A stretch of 64,000 nucleotides of DNA from Bog-756 sp052326605 (GTDB lineage: Bacteria > Actinomycetota > Acidimicrobiia > Acidimicrobiales > RAAP-2): assembly GCA_052326605.1 (NCBI GenBank), contig JBKQMB010000045.1:1-64000 (forward strand), written 5' to 3'. Made by a program: the position numbers and the translations under genes. Each line of letters starts with the position of its first letter. Positions within the stretch are counted from its first letter, which is position 1. The notes under the pieces were generated by a model. It was not told the DNA's origin. It did no database searches and saw only the letters and a program-made list of their open reading frames with translations. This document shows positions 17,068 to 26,587 of this stretch, in pieces.

Positions 17068-18111
17068 TCAGGTCCCGCGAGGCGGCGCCCGGTGCAACGC
17101 CACCGTGGCGATGAGGTCCCTGTGGTCGCTGCCCGGCCCGTTCCCCGTCCTGATCTGGCTGACGGTCAGCCCGGGCCCGGTGAGCACATGGTCGATCCGC
17201 ACCAGGGGCGGAACGATGGGCTTGGTCTGGGACCAGGTCATGTCGAAGGCCCTCCCTCGGGCAGCGGCACCGTCGGTGAGACCGGTGTCCAGGATGGCCC
17301 GGAAGCCCTTGTTGCCCCAGGTGGAATTGAAGTCACCGACGACGAGCAGTCCGGCCGACCCGCGAGAGCGAAGGAGGCGGTCGACGAGGGCGAGCTCCCC
17401 CTTCCACTCGGAGAACGACACCGAAAGGGGAGCGATGACGTGGACGACCCAGAGCGGCTGCGGACCCGACGGTAGTTCCAGTGTGGTCTGGACGATCAGC
17501 GGAAGGCCGGCGCTGAAGTAGACGACGTTGTTGTCGGAGAGCGGGTAGTGGGAGGCCACGAAGAAGGCGGTCGAGCCGTACCGCTTGATCTCGAGCTGGT
17601 AGGGGAGGTCGGCGAGTGCGCCGGCCCGGACCAGCTGGGTCACGTCGACCGGACTGGCCTCCTCCATGGTCACCAGCTGGGGCCGCACCGCTGCGATCTC
17701 GCCAGCGTAGCCGGCCATCGACGGGTTCCCCTGGTAGACGTTGGCATCGAGCAGACGGAGGCTGGGGGCCGTTGCCGCCCATGTGGGCACGGGCTGGGCG
17801 GCGGACAGCTCGGGGTAGAGGAAGGCGATCTGCGCCAGGACGACGAGCAGGGCCGCTCCGGCGAGGAAGGCCCGCCGCCCCACCGCGGCCACGACCAGTA
17901 CCACCCACGCCGGCAGGTAGACGAACGCGGTCAACGCGTTGAGGACGGCGAACGGCTCGAGGTCGTCCCAGGCCACGATCCGGAACAGCGCCACTATGGC
18001 CAGAGCGATGACGATGACCCAGCAGATGGCCGCCACGACGATCGGCAGGCGCCGGCGTCGCCGCGATCTCGGTCGGGAGGCCACCGGATTGGCGGAGGCA
18101 TCTTCGAGCAT
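17068..18111 (-). CDS. Membrane-anchored endonuclease/exonuclease/phosphatase-family protein
   Basis: A 347-residue protein. After a basic N-terminus there are three hydrophobic helices (residues about 24-115), then an EEP-fold domain outside or at the membrane. Recognisable pieces are LRLLDANVYQGNP at the first strand, a metal-binding Glu in VTMEEASP, VVGDFNSTWGN with its Asp-Phe-Asn, and the terminal GSDHRDLIATV with the catalytic Asp-His pair. Members hydrolyse phosphodiesters in nucleic acids, sugars or lipids. The three-helix form is common in actinobacteria. The substrate is unknown. Confidence 0.85.
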   Translation of the reverse strand: MLEDASANPVASRPRSRRRRRLPIVVAAICWVIVIALAIVALFRIVAWDDLEPFAVLNALTAFVYLPAWVVLVVAAVGRRAFLAGAALLVVLAQIAFLYPELSAAQPVPTWAATAPSLRLLDANVYQGNPSMAGYAGEIAAVRPQLVTMEEASPVDVTQLVRAGALADLPYQLEIKRYGSTAFFVASHYPLSDNNVVYFSAGLPLIVQTTLELPSGPQPLWVVHVIAPLSVSFSEWKGELALVDRLLRSRGSAGLLVVGDFNSTWGNKGFRAILDTGLTDGAAARGRAFDMTWSQTKPIVPPLVRIDHVLTGPGLTVSQIRTGNGPGSDHRDLIATVALHRAPPRGT

Positions 18112-18256
18112 GTGGGCAGCGTAAGGCGTCCCTCGTCGCCCTCGACATCGCCCTGTGGGACGTGACGGTCAGCCGGGGTGTTCGCCGGGGTCGCCGGGGT
18201 GGCCGGGTTTCAGGCGCCGGGAGGAGGGAGGAGGGCGCCGGGGCGAATTGTGGGGG

Positions 18257-18514
18257 TCAGGCGACGTCGAAGTCGCCGGTGGCCTTCCGCTCGACCGTTT
18301 CGGGTGCTACGGCACCGTGGAGCGGTACATGGCCCCGCAGGAGGTCATCGATGCAGCCTTCGCACAGTCGGCCGTACGCCTCACTCGTGCGGAGGAGGGC
18401 CCGGTCGCGCCGGCCGATCTTGACAACGGGGCCGCGCCATCCGCACCGGTGGCAGACGCCGTGCCGGTGCCGGCGCAACTTGAACTTGTCGGTGCTCTGC
18501 TCCGGACCCGCCAT
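18257..18514 (-). CDS. Small zinc-ribbon protein
   Basis: An 85-residue minus-strand protein from ATG 18514. Two CxxC pairs, in VCHRCGWRGPV and LCEGCIDDLL, about 30 residues apart, suggest one zinc site. The middle is basic (KIGRRDRALLR). A purine-rich GAAGGGGACGGGGAC precedes the start. I do not recognise a named family. An upstream ATG at 18559 is possible. It could be a small nucleic-acid-binding protein, but nothing around it supports a specific role. Confidence 0.55.
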   Translation of the reverse strand: MAGPEQSTDKFKLRRHRHGVCHRCGWRGPVVKIGRRDRALLRTSEAYGRLCEGCIDDLLRGHVPLHGAVAPETVERKATGDFDVA

Positions 18515-18810
18515 GTCCCCGTCCCCTTCACGGACCAACGCTGTCACCCGGAAACTCATGGGTACCGCGTCGGTCCGATGGTCAGAAATCTGTACTAAAT
18601 GCTGCGGAAACCATTGTAGATGCGCCTGCCGGTGAAACCGTGCGATGCCGCCCCCTTTGCCAGCGAACCGAGAACCTCCAGTTCGTCAAATCAGGATGGT
18701 CGCGACCGCTGTCGTGGTGAACGGTGAGTCAACCGGGTGGTACCGGTGGGATCCGAAGACCCGGTTCGCTGATCCCGGCCCCCACACCCTGCGAGAGTGG
18801 GGAGATGTTC

Positions 18811-19347
18811 GTGACCAACCACGTGCTCTCCGGGGTGCTCATTGGTCGGGCCGCGAGTCGGAGGCCGGCCACGGCGTTCGTCCTCGGGGTCGGTTCGCAT
18901 CTCGTGCTGGACGCCATTCCCCATTGGGGCTGCGACACCGCCGTTCTGGAGGGGCCCGATCGGTTCCTCCGGGCCGCCAAGCGTGATGGACTCCTCGGCC
19001 TCGCCCTCCTGACTGTGGCGACGCTTGCCGTGGAGCGACGGGCCCGTGCGGCCACGGTCGCGGCGATGGCCGGAGCCGTCCTCCTCGACCTCGACAAGCC
19101 GTGCTGGTACTTCTTGAGGATCCAACTCTTTCCGGACGGGGTCAATCGACTCCACGCCCGAGTTCAGAACGAGTCCCCTTCGGGGATGCGGAACGAGTTC
19201 GCCTGCGGCATGGCCTTCGCAGTCGCCGACGTGGTGGTCACCGCAGGACGGCGGCCCCGACGTCGGACCCCGCGAGGGGCGGGACGTCGGCTCTGGTCGG
19301 GTAGGAAGTCCTTGAATTCGCCTCGGCTCCCGTCAAGGCGACGCTGA
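18811..19347 (+). CDS. Hydrophobic metal-dependent-hydrolase-like protein
   Basis: About 178 residues. The N-terminal VTNHVLSGVLIGRAASRRPA and GSHLVLDAIPHWG carry the His and Asp spacing of small membrane metal-dependent hydrolases of the YdjM/DUF457-like kind. One or two hydrophobic segments follow, then a basic tail. GTG 18811 lies six bases after GTGGGGAG and is the best start; ATG 18805 is also possible. The stop lies inside an 18-bp tandem duplication, so the C-terminus may vary between strains. The function is not known. Confidence 0.6.
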   Translation: MTNHVLSGVLIGRAASRRPATAFVLGVGSHLVLDAIPHWGCDTAVLEGPDRFLRAAKRDGLLGLALLTVATLAVERRARAATVAAMAGAVLLDLDKPCWYFLRIQLFPDGVNRLHARVQNESPSGMRNEFACGMAFAVADVVVTAGRRPRRRTPRGAGRRLWSGRKSLNSPRLPSRRR

Positions 19348-19375
19348 CGTTCACCAGGACGCTGACGTTCACCAG
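19340..19375. repeat. 18-bp tandem duplication across a stop codon
   Basis: GACGCTGACGTTCACCAG occurs twice in direct succession (19340-19357 and 19358-19375). The TGA of the upstream hydrolase-like gene (19345-19347) lies inside the first copy. Confidence 0.9.
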
Positions 19376-19805
19376 GTGGTCCGCGATCCATCGATGGCGA
19401 AGGTGGACATGGCCATCCGGTTCCTATAAACTCCTCGGAGAGTGGTCGAGCGGTCACGGACAGTGAACTTGAGCAGTGTCCGTGTGTTGTCCTTCGGCCC
19501 ACCATGGCAATGATTTCCCCGCAGTAGGGCCGAACAATTCTTGCATGACATAACAATTCTGGCATGACATCTTGACCGGTTAATTCCGGAGACCGTGGCG
19601 TTGGGCCGAGTCGGTGATGGAACTTTCTGTTGCCCATCGACTGGCTCCGTGCGGACGAAAGGAAAGACCGGTCATGGGGGAGCAGAGCAGTGAGGCGACT
19701 GCAAGGTGTCGGAGGGCAGCCACCAGTGGTGACGAGTCCCGGTAGCTGTCCGAGTTCGAAACGCTGCACGAGTTGAGCCGCACGAGTGGAGAGGGGCAGG
19801 TCGGC
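19348..19805. other. 458-bp leader region before the polysaccharide locus
   Basis: No convincing gene was found. The stretch is AT-richer than the flanks and holds the 19-bp repeat at 19533. I looked for known riboswitch folds and saw none that I could defend. It probably carries the promoter of the downstream glycosyltransferase genes. Confidence 0.5.
19533..19570. repeat. 19-bp tandem repeat, possible operator
   Basis: AACAATTCTTGCATGACAT is followed at once by AACAATTCTGGCATGACAT, differing at one base. It sits about 235 bases before the first gene of the polysaccharide locus in an otherwise gene-free leader, a plausible place for a regulator to bind as a tandem pair. Confidence 0.6.
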
Positions 19806-20666
19806 ATGACGCTTAGTGAGGTTAGGTGCTACCCCAAGCGCAGTCTGGGTGTCGAGAAGTCCGAGCCGACGGTGAGCGTGGTGATCCCGGCGAAGAACGA
19901 GGCCAGAAATCTCCCACATGTCTTTGCCGGGCTGCCCGACGACCTCTACGAGGTGATCCTGGTGGACGGGGGTTCCACAGACGACACGGTTCTAGAGGCC
20001 CGACGGCTCCGCCCGGGCATCACCGTCATCGGCCAGACGCGCAAGGGCAAGGGCAATGCCCTCGCCTGTGGCTTTGCAGCAGCCAAGGGGGACTTCATCG
20101 TCATGCTCGACGCTGACGGATCGACCAACCCGGAGGAGATCCCGCGCTTCGTCGATGCGTTGAAGGAAGGAGCCGACTTCGCCAAGGGCTCCCGATTCAT
20201 GCCGGGAGCGGGAAGCAGCGACATCAGCCGGCTCCGGCAGTTCGGGAACTACTGGCTGAACCGGTCGGTCAACCTGCTGTACGGCACCCAGTACACCGAC
20301 CTCTGCTACGGCTACAACGCCTTCCGACGTGAGTGCCTGTCGGTGATCGACCTCGATGCGGGCAAACTCAGAGGCGCCGATCAGGACTCCATGCTGTGGG
20401 GTGACGGATTCGAAGTGGAGACGCTGATCAACGTCCGGATAGCCAAGGCGGGCCTCCAGGTGGCTGAGGTGCCCAGCTTCGAGCGAAGCCGCTATTTCGG
20501 CACCAGCAATCTCAATGCCGTGTCTGACGGTATTCGGGTCCTGCGCACGATCCAGGCCGAGCGCAAGCGTGGTTCTCGGCGGGCTGCAGCTACCTCTGGT
20601 TCATCTCAGCGAGCAGTAGGTGCTTCGTGGTCGGTCCTGTCTACGTTGGTCGAAGAAACCAGCTAA
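19806..20666 (+). CDS. GT2 glycosyltransferase (polyprenyl-phosphate sugar type)
   Basis: A 286-residue GT-A enzyme. VSVVIPAKNEARNLPHVF, VDGGSTDDTV, RKGKGNALACGF, the metal-binding VMLDADGSTNP and GSRFMPGAGSSD are all in family order, and DLCYGYNAFRREC matches the dolichol-phosphate mannosyltransferase group. It probably loads a sugar on a lipid carrier for surface-glycan assembly. ATG 19806 follows GAGAGGGGCAGG. It opens the polysaccharide locus and precedes the GT4 gene by about 90 bases. There are no membrane helices. Confidence 0.85.
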   Translation: MTLSEVRCYPKRSLGVEKSEPTVSVVIPAKNEARNLPHVFAGLPDDLYEVILVDGGSTDDTVLEARRLRPGITVIGQTRKGKGNALACGFAAAKGDFIVMLDADGSTNPEEIPRFVDALKEGADFAKGSRFMPGAGSSDISRLRQFGNYWLNRSVNLLYGTQYTDLCYGYNAFRRECLSVIDLDAGKLRGADQDSMLWGDGFEVETLINVRIAKAGLQVAEVPSFERSRYFGTSNLNAVSDGIRVLRTIQAERKRGSRRAAATSGSSQRAVGASWSVLSTLVEETS

Positions 20667-20756
20667 CAGCGATTCCGTGGGGACGCGCCGGCGTGTTGCC
20701 AGATCGGAGTAGCAGGCTCTCAGCCACCTGCTGGATGCCTGGCATAGGAAGCCCAG

Positions 20757-21935
20757 GTGTCCAACGCCCCGCAAAGGACCGCCCACGTGGTAGCTAGTGC
20801 GATGTTCAACGACCTCAACCAGGCAAGCAACGCGTTCATCAATGGGCCTCTTCTTGCACGCGTAGCCCTGGTCGGGCCAGACACGAGTGGCAGCGCACCT
20901 GGTGGAATGGCGACCATTTCTCGAACTCTCATCAAAGGATTCGCCGGCAACCCGAAGATAGAGATCATTCCGATCCCGAACTTCGACGAGGGGAGCATGT
21001 TTCGAAGGTTGACCATGGGATTGAGGGCGGTCTTCCATATAGTTCGGCTTCGACACGCGATCGACCTTGTGCATATTCAGGTTGCCACGGGGTGGAGCAT
21101 CGAACGAGATCTCCTCTTGGTATCCATTGCCAGGATTACAGGGATCCCGGTAGTTGCACAGTTCCATGGAGCGGGCCAGATAGACGATTACACCGAGGGG
21201 CATGCCATTCACCGCCTGTGCTACCGAGCGCTATTGCGGTCCTCTCATAATCTTGCGCTCGGCCCCAATGCCCTCAGCTGGATGCGTTCAGTCGATACGA
21301 ATGTCCGGGCCGTCATCGTTCCAAACGGCGTCGATGTGTCGAATGAACCTTCGGCATTTCCTAAGGGAGAACCGAAAGTCGTCTTCATCGGAAGACTGGG
21401 AAAACGCAAAGGCATGTTCGACCTGTTGTCGGCGATGGAGGGGCTTCACCGTGACGGCACGCGGCTGCACCTTAGTTTGCTTGGCGATGGCGACCTTGAA
21501 GCTGTCCAAGCGCGCGTCGAAGCAAGTGAAAGCCTTCGCGACTATGTATCGATCCGAGGGTGGCAAGGAGAGGAAGGTGTAAAGGAAGCGATACGCTCAT
21601 CCTGGGCGTTGGTGCTTCCTTCCTATGCCGAAGGGCTTCCGATGGCAATACTGGAGGCGATGGCCTCGGGACGGGCTGTGGTCGCCACGCGCGTTGGCGA
21701 GACCGACAGCGTGGTGGCCGATGGTACGAATGGGCTGTTGGTCGACGCCGGTGACGTCACGGGCCTGACCGAGGCACTTCGTCGCGTGGCTAGCAATGCT
21801 GCATTCGCTGAATCACTTGGTCGAGAAGGACACGTTCTCGCACAGTCAAGATTTTCCAAAGGCGCGGTACTCGAAGAGCTGGAGCGTATCTATTGCTCAC
21901 TGGTTAACGCCAATAATGAAATGGACTCTGGATGA
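20757..21935 (+). CDS. GT4 glycosyltransferase (GT-B fold)
   Basis: A 392-residue GT-B enzyme. The N-terminal domain has GGMATISRTLIKGF and DLVHIQVATGWS. The donor domain has VFIGRLGKRKGMFDLL, then LPSYAEGLPMAILEAMASG with the E-x7-E pattern of family 4, and GLLVDAGDVTGL. Retaining transfer from a nucleotide sugar to a growing lipid-linked glycan is expected at the inner membrane. GTG 20757 or ATG 20802 could be the start. Base composition is noticeably lower in GC than the flanking chromosome, as in the next gene. It ends 31 bases before the flippase start. Confidence 0.87.
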   Translation: MSNAPQRTAHVVASAMFNDLNQASNAFINGPLLARVALVGPDTSGSAPGGMATISRTLIKGFAGNPKIEIIPIPNFDEGSMFRRLTMGLRAVFHIVRLRHAIDLVHIQVATGWSIERDLLLVSIARITGIPVVAQFHGAGQIDDYTEGHAIHRLCYRALLRSSHNLALGPNALSWMRSVDTNVRAVIVPNGVDVSNEPSAFPKGEPKVVFIGRLGKRKGMFDLLSAMEGLHRDGTRLHLSLLGDGDLEAVQARVEASESLRDYVSIRGWQGEEGVKEAIRSSWALVLPSYAEGLPMAILEAMASGRAVVATRVGETDSVVADGTNGLLVDAGDVTGLTEALRRVASNAAFAESLGREGHVLAQSRFSKGAVLEELERIYCSLVNANNEMDSG

Positions 21936-21966
21936 TTGTTTGCTCAATCCTCAACCAGGTTATGAG

Positions 21967-23478
21967 ATGTGCGGATCTCAGGAACTTACATCTCAAGTGG
22001 CAATAGCAGAGGAAAGCCATCGATCCCATACAACCGCCGCCCTGAGTGAGATGTTTGGGCGGGGGCTTATCTACGGCGCCGTCTTGGCACTTCAGCCGGT
22101 GGCAATGATTGTTGTTACTCCCCTCACGGTACGCAATCTCAGTAGAATACAGTTTGGCCGCCTCGTCACAACCCTTACTCTCGTTCAACTTCTAGCAGTG
22201 GTCCTCGGGTTCGGACTGGGGGCAGCGATTCAACGGCTTCACTCGGAGGATGATGACAGCTATCGCAAGACCAGGGGTCTGCTCGGATTCAGTTTGGTCT
22301 TGGCACTGACTACCACTATTCTGGTTGACCTCAGCGGTCCTGTTTGGGCCAATCTTCTCGGCGTAGGACCGTATGGATCCACCCTCAGATTCGGAGTATG
22401 GGCAGCAGGGCTTGCGGCAATGGTGCTCCTGATCGCGCAATTGTTTCGCTCAGAGGATCGTCTTGGCGCATTTGTCACTGTCATGCTGCCTTTTGCCGTC
22501 GGAAGCCAATTGTTAGGGCTTGCATTCATACTCTGGCTACATTCTTCAGCATCTGAGTATTTAGCTGGTATGTGCATTGGAGAGGTAGTAGCGGTAGCCA
22601 TGGGAATACTGCTCAGCAGGCCATTGATCACCTCATTTTCGGAGCGAAACATTGTCATATCAGGATTGGCACTGGCTCTCCCGTTAGTTCCAAATGGAGT
22701 GGCTTATCAAATTCTCAATTTGGGCGATCGGATCGTAGTGCAGCATCAGCTAGGCGAATTCGCTGTCGGGCGATACCAGCTTGCCTATAACGCAGGGGCG
22801 ATGGTGGTATTGGTCTTGATTCTGCTCAATCAGGCCTGGATACCGAAAATCTTCGCCATCAAGGATGTCGCTGCACGAAGAGCTGTGCTTGCTGAGCTAC
22901 GCAAAGAAGTGTACTTGCTCCTTATACCGCTAATCGTGGGGGCCAGTCTCATTGCACCTATTGTACTGAGAATCTTGGCGCCCCCATCCTATCAAACCAA
23001 CGATCTCCTATTGGTTGTGAGCCTGGTCGCGGTCTCCGCCATTCCATTTGCAGCCTTTCAAGCTAACACTCGTGCGCTTACTGTCTTCAGCCGGACTCGG
23101 GCGCTGATTTGGGCTGGACCATTCGCGGCATTCGTCAATATTGCACTCAATATTACGCTGGTTCCTCTGTGGGGCCTCAATGCTTCCGCGTTGGCGACCC
23201 TAATCGGGTATGCAGTGCTTGCGTGGACTACGGGTGTGTCCAGTCGTAAAGTCGCCCATCTTCCAGTGATGGGCTTTCGGATTTGGTGGGAATTGGCACT
23301 GGCCTCACTTGCTTCATTGGCTACCACTGTGCTTCCGGTGTCGATACCATTCATGGTGCTCCGTTTGCTACTGGCGGTGGCATGTGGTGCGTGGGCCGCC
23401 AGGAATGTTGTCAATCTGATTAAGGGAACGAGAGGGATTCGCAGGGGCAGCCGCCCGAGTGTGGCGAAGGAGGCTTGA
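21967..23478 (+). CDS. Wzx-like polysaccharide flippase (MOP superfamily)
   Basis: A 503-residue membrane protein with 12-14 hydrophobic helices, such as GLIYGAVLALQPVAMIVVTP near residue 37 and repeated pairs to the end. The layout and weak motifs (NRL-like LGDRIVVQHQLGEFAVGRY around helix 7) match O-antigen/teichoic-acid flippases that move lipid-linked repeat units across the membrane. ATG 21967 is just after the GT4 stop. GC content is low for the window, suggesting transfer. An ISL3 element inserted 150 bases downstream may separate it from the rest of its original operon. Confidence 0.82.
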   Translation: MCGSQELTSQVAIAEESHRSHTTAALSEMFGRGLIYGAVLALQPVAMIVVTPLTVRNLSRIQFGRLVTTLTLVQLLAVVLGFGLGAAIQRLHSEDDDSYRKTRGLLGFSLVLALTTTILVDLSGPVWANLLGVGPYGSTLRFGVWAAGLAAMVLLIAQLFRSEDRLGAFVTVMLPFAVGSQLLGLAFILWLHSSASEYLAGMCIGEVVAVAMGILLSRPLITSFSERNIVISGLALALPLVPNGVAYQILNLGDRIVVQHQLGEFAVGRYQLAYNAGAMVVLVLILLNQAWIPKIFAIKDVAARRAVLAELRKEVYLLLIPLIVGASLIAPIVLRILAPPSYQTNDLLLVVSLVAVSAIPFAAFQANTRALTVFSRTRALIWAGPFAAFVNIALNITLVPLWGLNASALATLIGYAVLAWTTGVSSRKVAHLPVMGFRIWWELALASLASLATTVLPVSIPFMVLRLLLAVACGAWAARNVVNLIKGTRGIRRGSRPSVAKEA

Positions 23479-23628
23479 TCGGACTCTCTACGGCCCCTCA
23501 TCCCGTCCTTTGGCATCAAGTTATCGGGCTGGGGTGAAATACATTCAGGTCCCTCGCACCGCGGGACGCGCGCGGACGGGGTGCCTGTCGGCGGCGCCAT
23601 TGACGGGCATTGGGGATAGAACTATGCG

Positions 23629-25020
23629 GGCTCTACTGACCAATCCGTGGGTGCCCTGACCACCCCCTGACGCGAGCAACGCCAGCCCCCGTCTACGTTT
23701 TCGGACTGTTCAACGGTTCGAATTCGTAGCAAGGAGGATGGCGTGCTCGGTGCCAACGTATGGCGTCGCGTGCTCGGTGTCGACCGGGCGACGGTGATCG
23801 AGGAGATCGACTTCGACGAGGAGTCCGGATCCGTGGTGGTCCACGTGCGTCTCCGCCGCCCCACCAAGCGTCGATGTGGGCGCTGCGGCGTGCGTGCTCC
23901 CGGCTATGACCAGGGGGAAGGCCGACGGAACTGGAGGGCGATCGACTTGGGCACGATGAAGTGCTTCCTCCAGGCCGAGACCCCGAGGGTGAACTGCCCC
24001 GAACACGGCCCAACCGTTGCCCAGGTGCCCTGGGCCCGCCACGGTGCCGGTCACACCCGGTTCTTCGACGACCAGGTGGCCTGGCTGGTCACCCACACCG
24101 CCAAGTCGACGGTCTGTGAGCTGATGCGCATCGCCTGGCGCACGGTGGGCTCGATCATCGCCCGGGTGGTCGACGACGGTCGTTCCGCCCACGACCCCTT
24201 CGATGGCCTCGTCCGGATCGGGATCGACGAGATCTCCTACAAGAAGGGGCACCGCTACTTGACCATCGTCGTCGATCACGACTCGGGGAGGCTGGTGTGG
24301 GCGGCCGTCGGTCGGGACAAGAAGACGCTGCAGGGCTTCTTCGACCTGGTCGGAGAGGAGCGATGCCAAGAGATCGCCCTGGTCAGCGCTGATGGAGCCG
24401 GATGGATCGGTGACGTGGTGGCCGAGCGGGCCACGAACGCCACCCTCTGCATCGACAGCTTTCACGTGGTGCAGTGGTGCACCGAGGCACTCGACGAAGT
24501 ACGCCGCCAAGTGTGGAACGAGGCGAGGAAGGGCGGTATGTCCACCCACGCCGACGCCCTCAAAGGCTGCCGCTACGCCCTCTGGCGCAACCCCGAGGAC
24601 CTGAACCCCCGCCAGGCCAACAAGCTCGCCTGGGTGGCCAAGGTCAACACGAAGCTCTACCGGGCCTACTTGATGAAGGAGCAGCTCCGGATCGCTATCC
24701 GCACCAAGGGGGTGCTGGCCCTCACCATGCTCGACGAGTGGCTGGTCTGGGTGCAGCGATGCCGCATCCCGGTCTTCGTCGAGCTCGGCCGCAAGATCAA
24801 GAGGAACATCGCGGGCATCGAAGCCGCCATGCTCAACAACTTGTCGAATGCACTCGTCGAGTCCACGAACACCAAGCTGCGTGTACTTCACCGCATGGCC
24901 TTCGGCTTCAGGGAACCCGAGCACCTGATTGCACTCGCCCTGCTCGACCGAGGTGGCTACTGCCCACCCCTACCGGGTCGTCATGCCGCCTGATCGACCC
25001 ACGGATCAAGCAGGAGAGCC
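23629..25020 (+). mobile_element. Intact ISL3-family insertion sequence
   Basis: The element has imperfect inverted ends: GGCTCTACTGACCAATCCGT on the left and, read inward from the right, GGCTCTCCTGCTTGATCCGT. The 8 bases ACTATGCG occur directly outside both ends (23621-23628 and 25021-25028), a perfect target duplication of the size known for ISL3. It is 1392 bp and contains one transposase gene. It inserted at the stop codon of an older IS110 copy. The intact ends and duplication suggest a recent, possibly active element. Confidence 0.93.
23743..24993 (+). CDS. ISL3-family transposase
   Basis: A 416-residue DDE transposase. An N-terminal zinc-binding segment (RRCGRCGVRAPGYD, then VNCPEHGPT) precedes a helix-turn-helix. 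The catalytic core includes RIGIDEISYKKGHRYLTIVV with the first Asp, VSADGAGWIGDVV with the second, and NALVESTNTKLRVL with the Glu. Length and order fit an intact ISL3 transposase. The start GTG 23743 follows AGGAGG (23731-23738). It is the only gene in the element. Confidence 0.93.
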   Translation: MLGANVWRRVLGVDRATVIEEIDFDEESGSVVVHVRLRRPTKRRCGRCGVRAPGYDQGEGRRNWRAIDLGTMKCFLQAETPRVNCPEHGPTVAQVPWARHGAGHTRFFDDQVAWLVTHTAKSTVCELMRIAWRTVGSIIARVVDDGRSAHDPFDGLVRIGIDEISYKKGHRYLTIVVDHDSGRLVWAAVGRDKKTLQGFFDLVGEERCQEIALVSADGAGWIGDVVAERATNATLCIDSFHVVQWCTEALDEVRRQVWNEARKGGMSTHADALKGCRYALWRNPEDLNPRQANKLAWVAKVNTKLYRAYLMKEQLRIAIRTKGVLALTMLDEWLVWVQRCRIPVFVELGRKIKRNIAGIEAAMLNNLSNALVESTNTKLRVLHRMAFGFREPEHLIALALLDRGGYCPPLPGRHAA

Positions 25021-25021
25021 A

Positions 25022-25780
25022 CTATGCGGCAGCTGGGGCGATGCTGACCTCGAAGCCGAGGTCCTCGATCCTGCGCTGGAGCCGCTTAGCCTCAACTGCC
25101 GGATCGTGTCGTAGTTCGAAGAATCGAGCACCAGGATCGTTATGGAGGGTGCCGTTGCTGAGCAGGTGCCAGGCGACGTCCAAGATGGAGTGGGCGACTG
25201 CGATGGTGGCCTTGTTGGACCCTCTCCGCCGTGCGATCCGGGAGTACTGGTCGGAGAGGTGGGTGCCCTTGGTGCATGACGCGCCCCGGGCTGCTTCGAC
25301 GAGTGCACGCTGCACCCAGGTCGAAGCTTTTCGCGTGCCAGCGGGGTGCCGCTTCCCGGCTGACTCGTGACTGGCGGGGGCCACCCCGGCCCACGCACAC
25401 AGGTGCCCAGAAGTCGGGAACCGGTTCATGTCGACCCTCATCTCGGCGATCATCACCTCGGCGGTGGTTCTCGACACCCCGGGAATCGAGCACAAGATGG
25501 TGACCGCCGACTCAAAAGGACATAGGCGTTCCATCACGTCGGCCGTGAGGGTGGCGATGGAGTGATCCAAGAAGTCGATGTGCTCGATCACCTGCCGACA
25601 GACGAGGGCATGGTGGGAGCCGAAGCGATCGCTGAACGCCTCTTCGAGCTGAGGGATCTTGGTTCGCAAACGCGCCTTGGCCATCTGGGCCAGGACCTCT
25701 GGGTCCCGCTGGCCATCGATCATCGCCTCGATCATCGCCGCGACGACTGGCTCCAGACTTTCGACGCCACCGAGGACTGG
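25022..25780 (-). pseudogene. IS110-family transposase, C-terminal part
   Basis: The main frame (25735 to 25022) holds the C-terminal Transposase_20 domain: TILCSIPGVSRTTAEVMIAE then LCAWAGVAPASHESAGKR with the serine used by IS110 enzymes. A one-base deletion near 25737 separates it from the preceding residues (SVASKVWSQSS) in another frame, to about 25780. The N-terminal DEDD domain is absent here, but a matching N-terminal fragment lies in the same orientation at 27001-27228. The two look like halves of one gene split by inserted DNA. It is inactive. Confidence 0.8.
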
Positions 25781-25785
25781 ACCGC

Positions 25786-26587
25786 TTGCGTGCCCACTGG
25801 GGCTTCACCCGCATGCCCTTCTCCAAGGACCTCGCACCCTCCATGCTCCACGCTCACCGCTCCCACGTAGAAGCGGTGGCCTGGATCACCTGGTGCATCG
25901 ACGAACAGGTGGTGGTGGTGGTGACCGGCGAGGTGGGTGCCGGCAAGACGGTGGCGGTCCGGGCCGCCCTTTCCGGCATCGACGCCAGCCGTCACACCGT
26001 CATCTACCTCGGCAACCGATCGGTCGGGTTGCGGGGCCTGTACTCGACCATCGTCTCCACCCTCGGGGGCATCGCCCGGTTCCACCGGGCGTCCCTCATC
26101 CCCCAGGCCCAGGACGCCTTGGCCACCGAGGAGCACGAGCGGGGACAACGGGTGGTGCTCGTCCTCGACGAGGCCCACCTGCTCGATGCCGAACAGCTCG
26201 AGGGGCTCCGGCTGCTCACCAACGCCGAGATGGACTCACACGCGCCCCTTTGCCTGTCTGCTGGTCGGACAGCCGACCCTGCGGCGCAGCATCCGACTCG
26301 GGGCCTTAGCCGCCCTCGACCAGCGGGTGGCGCTGCGCTACTCGCTGATCGGGATGGAGCAGGACGAGACGGCCGACTACGTGACGCACCACCTGAAGAT
26401 CGCAGGGCGGAGCGACACCCTGTTCTCCGACGATGCCCTGGCACTCATCCACCAGGTGTCGAGGGGACTGCCACGGGCCGTCAACAACTTGGCCGTCCGG
26501 TCACTCGTCGCCGCCTTCGCCGAAGGGAAGGCCATTGTCGACGAGTCCTCCACCCGATCCGCCGTCACCGAGGTGACCGCCGAATAG
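25786..26587 (+). pseudogene. ExeA/TniB-like transposition ATPase, frameshifted
   Basis: An AAA ATPase of the kind encoded with Mu/Tn7-like and IS481-type transposases. It begins HWGFTRMPFSKDLAPSM, with Walker A VTGEVGAGKTVAVRAAL and Walker B VVLVLDEAHLL. Near 26248 a run CCCC replaces CCC; reading then continues in the next frame with CLLVGQPTLRRSIRLGALAA and ends GKAIVDESSTRSAVTEVTAE at TAG 26585-26587. One extra C explains the break, so it may be a real mutation or a homopolymer sequence error. The partner transposase is missing. It lies inside the broken IS110. Confidence 0.8.

Noticed and set aside
19348..19805. Cyclic-di-GMP or c-di-AMP riboswitch in the glycan leader
   Set aside because: I looked for the conserved cores of both classes and could not place them. 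The region is kept only as an unexplained leader.
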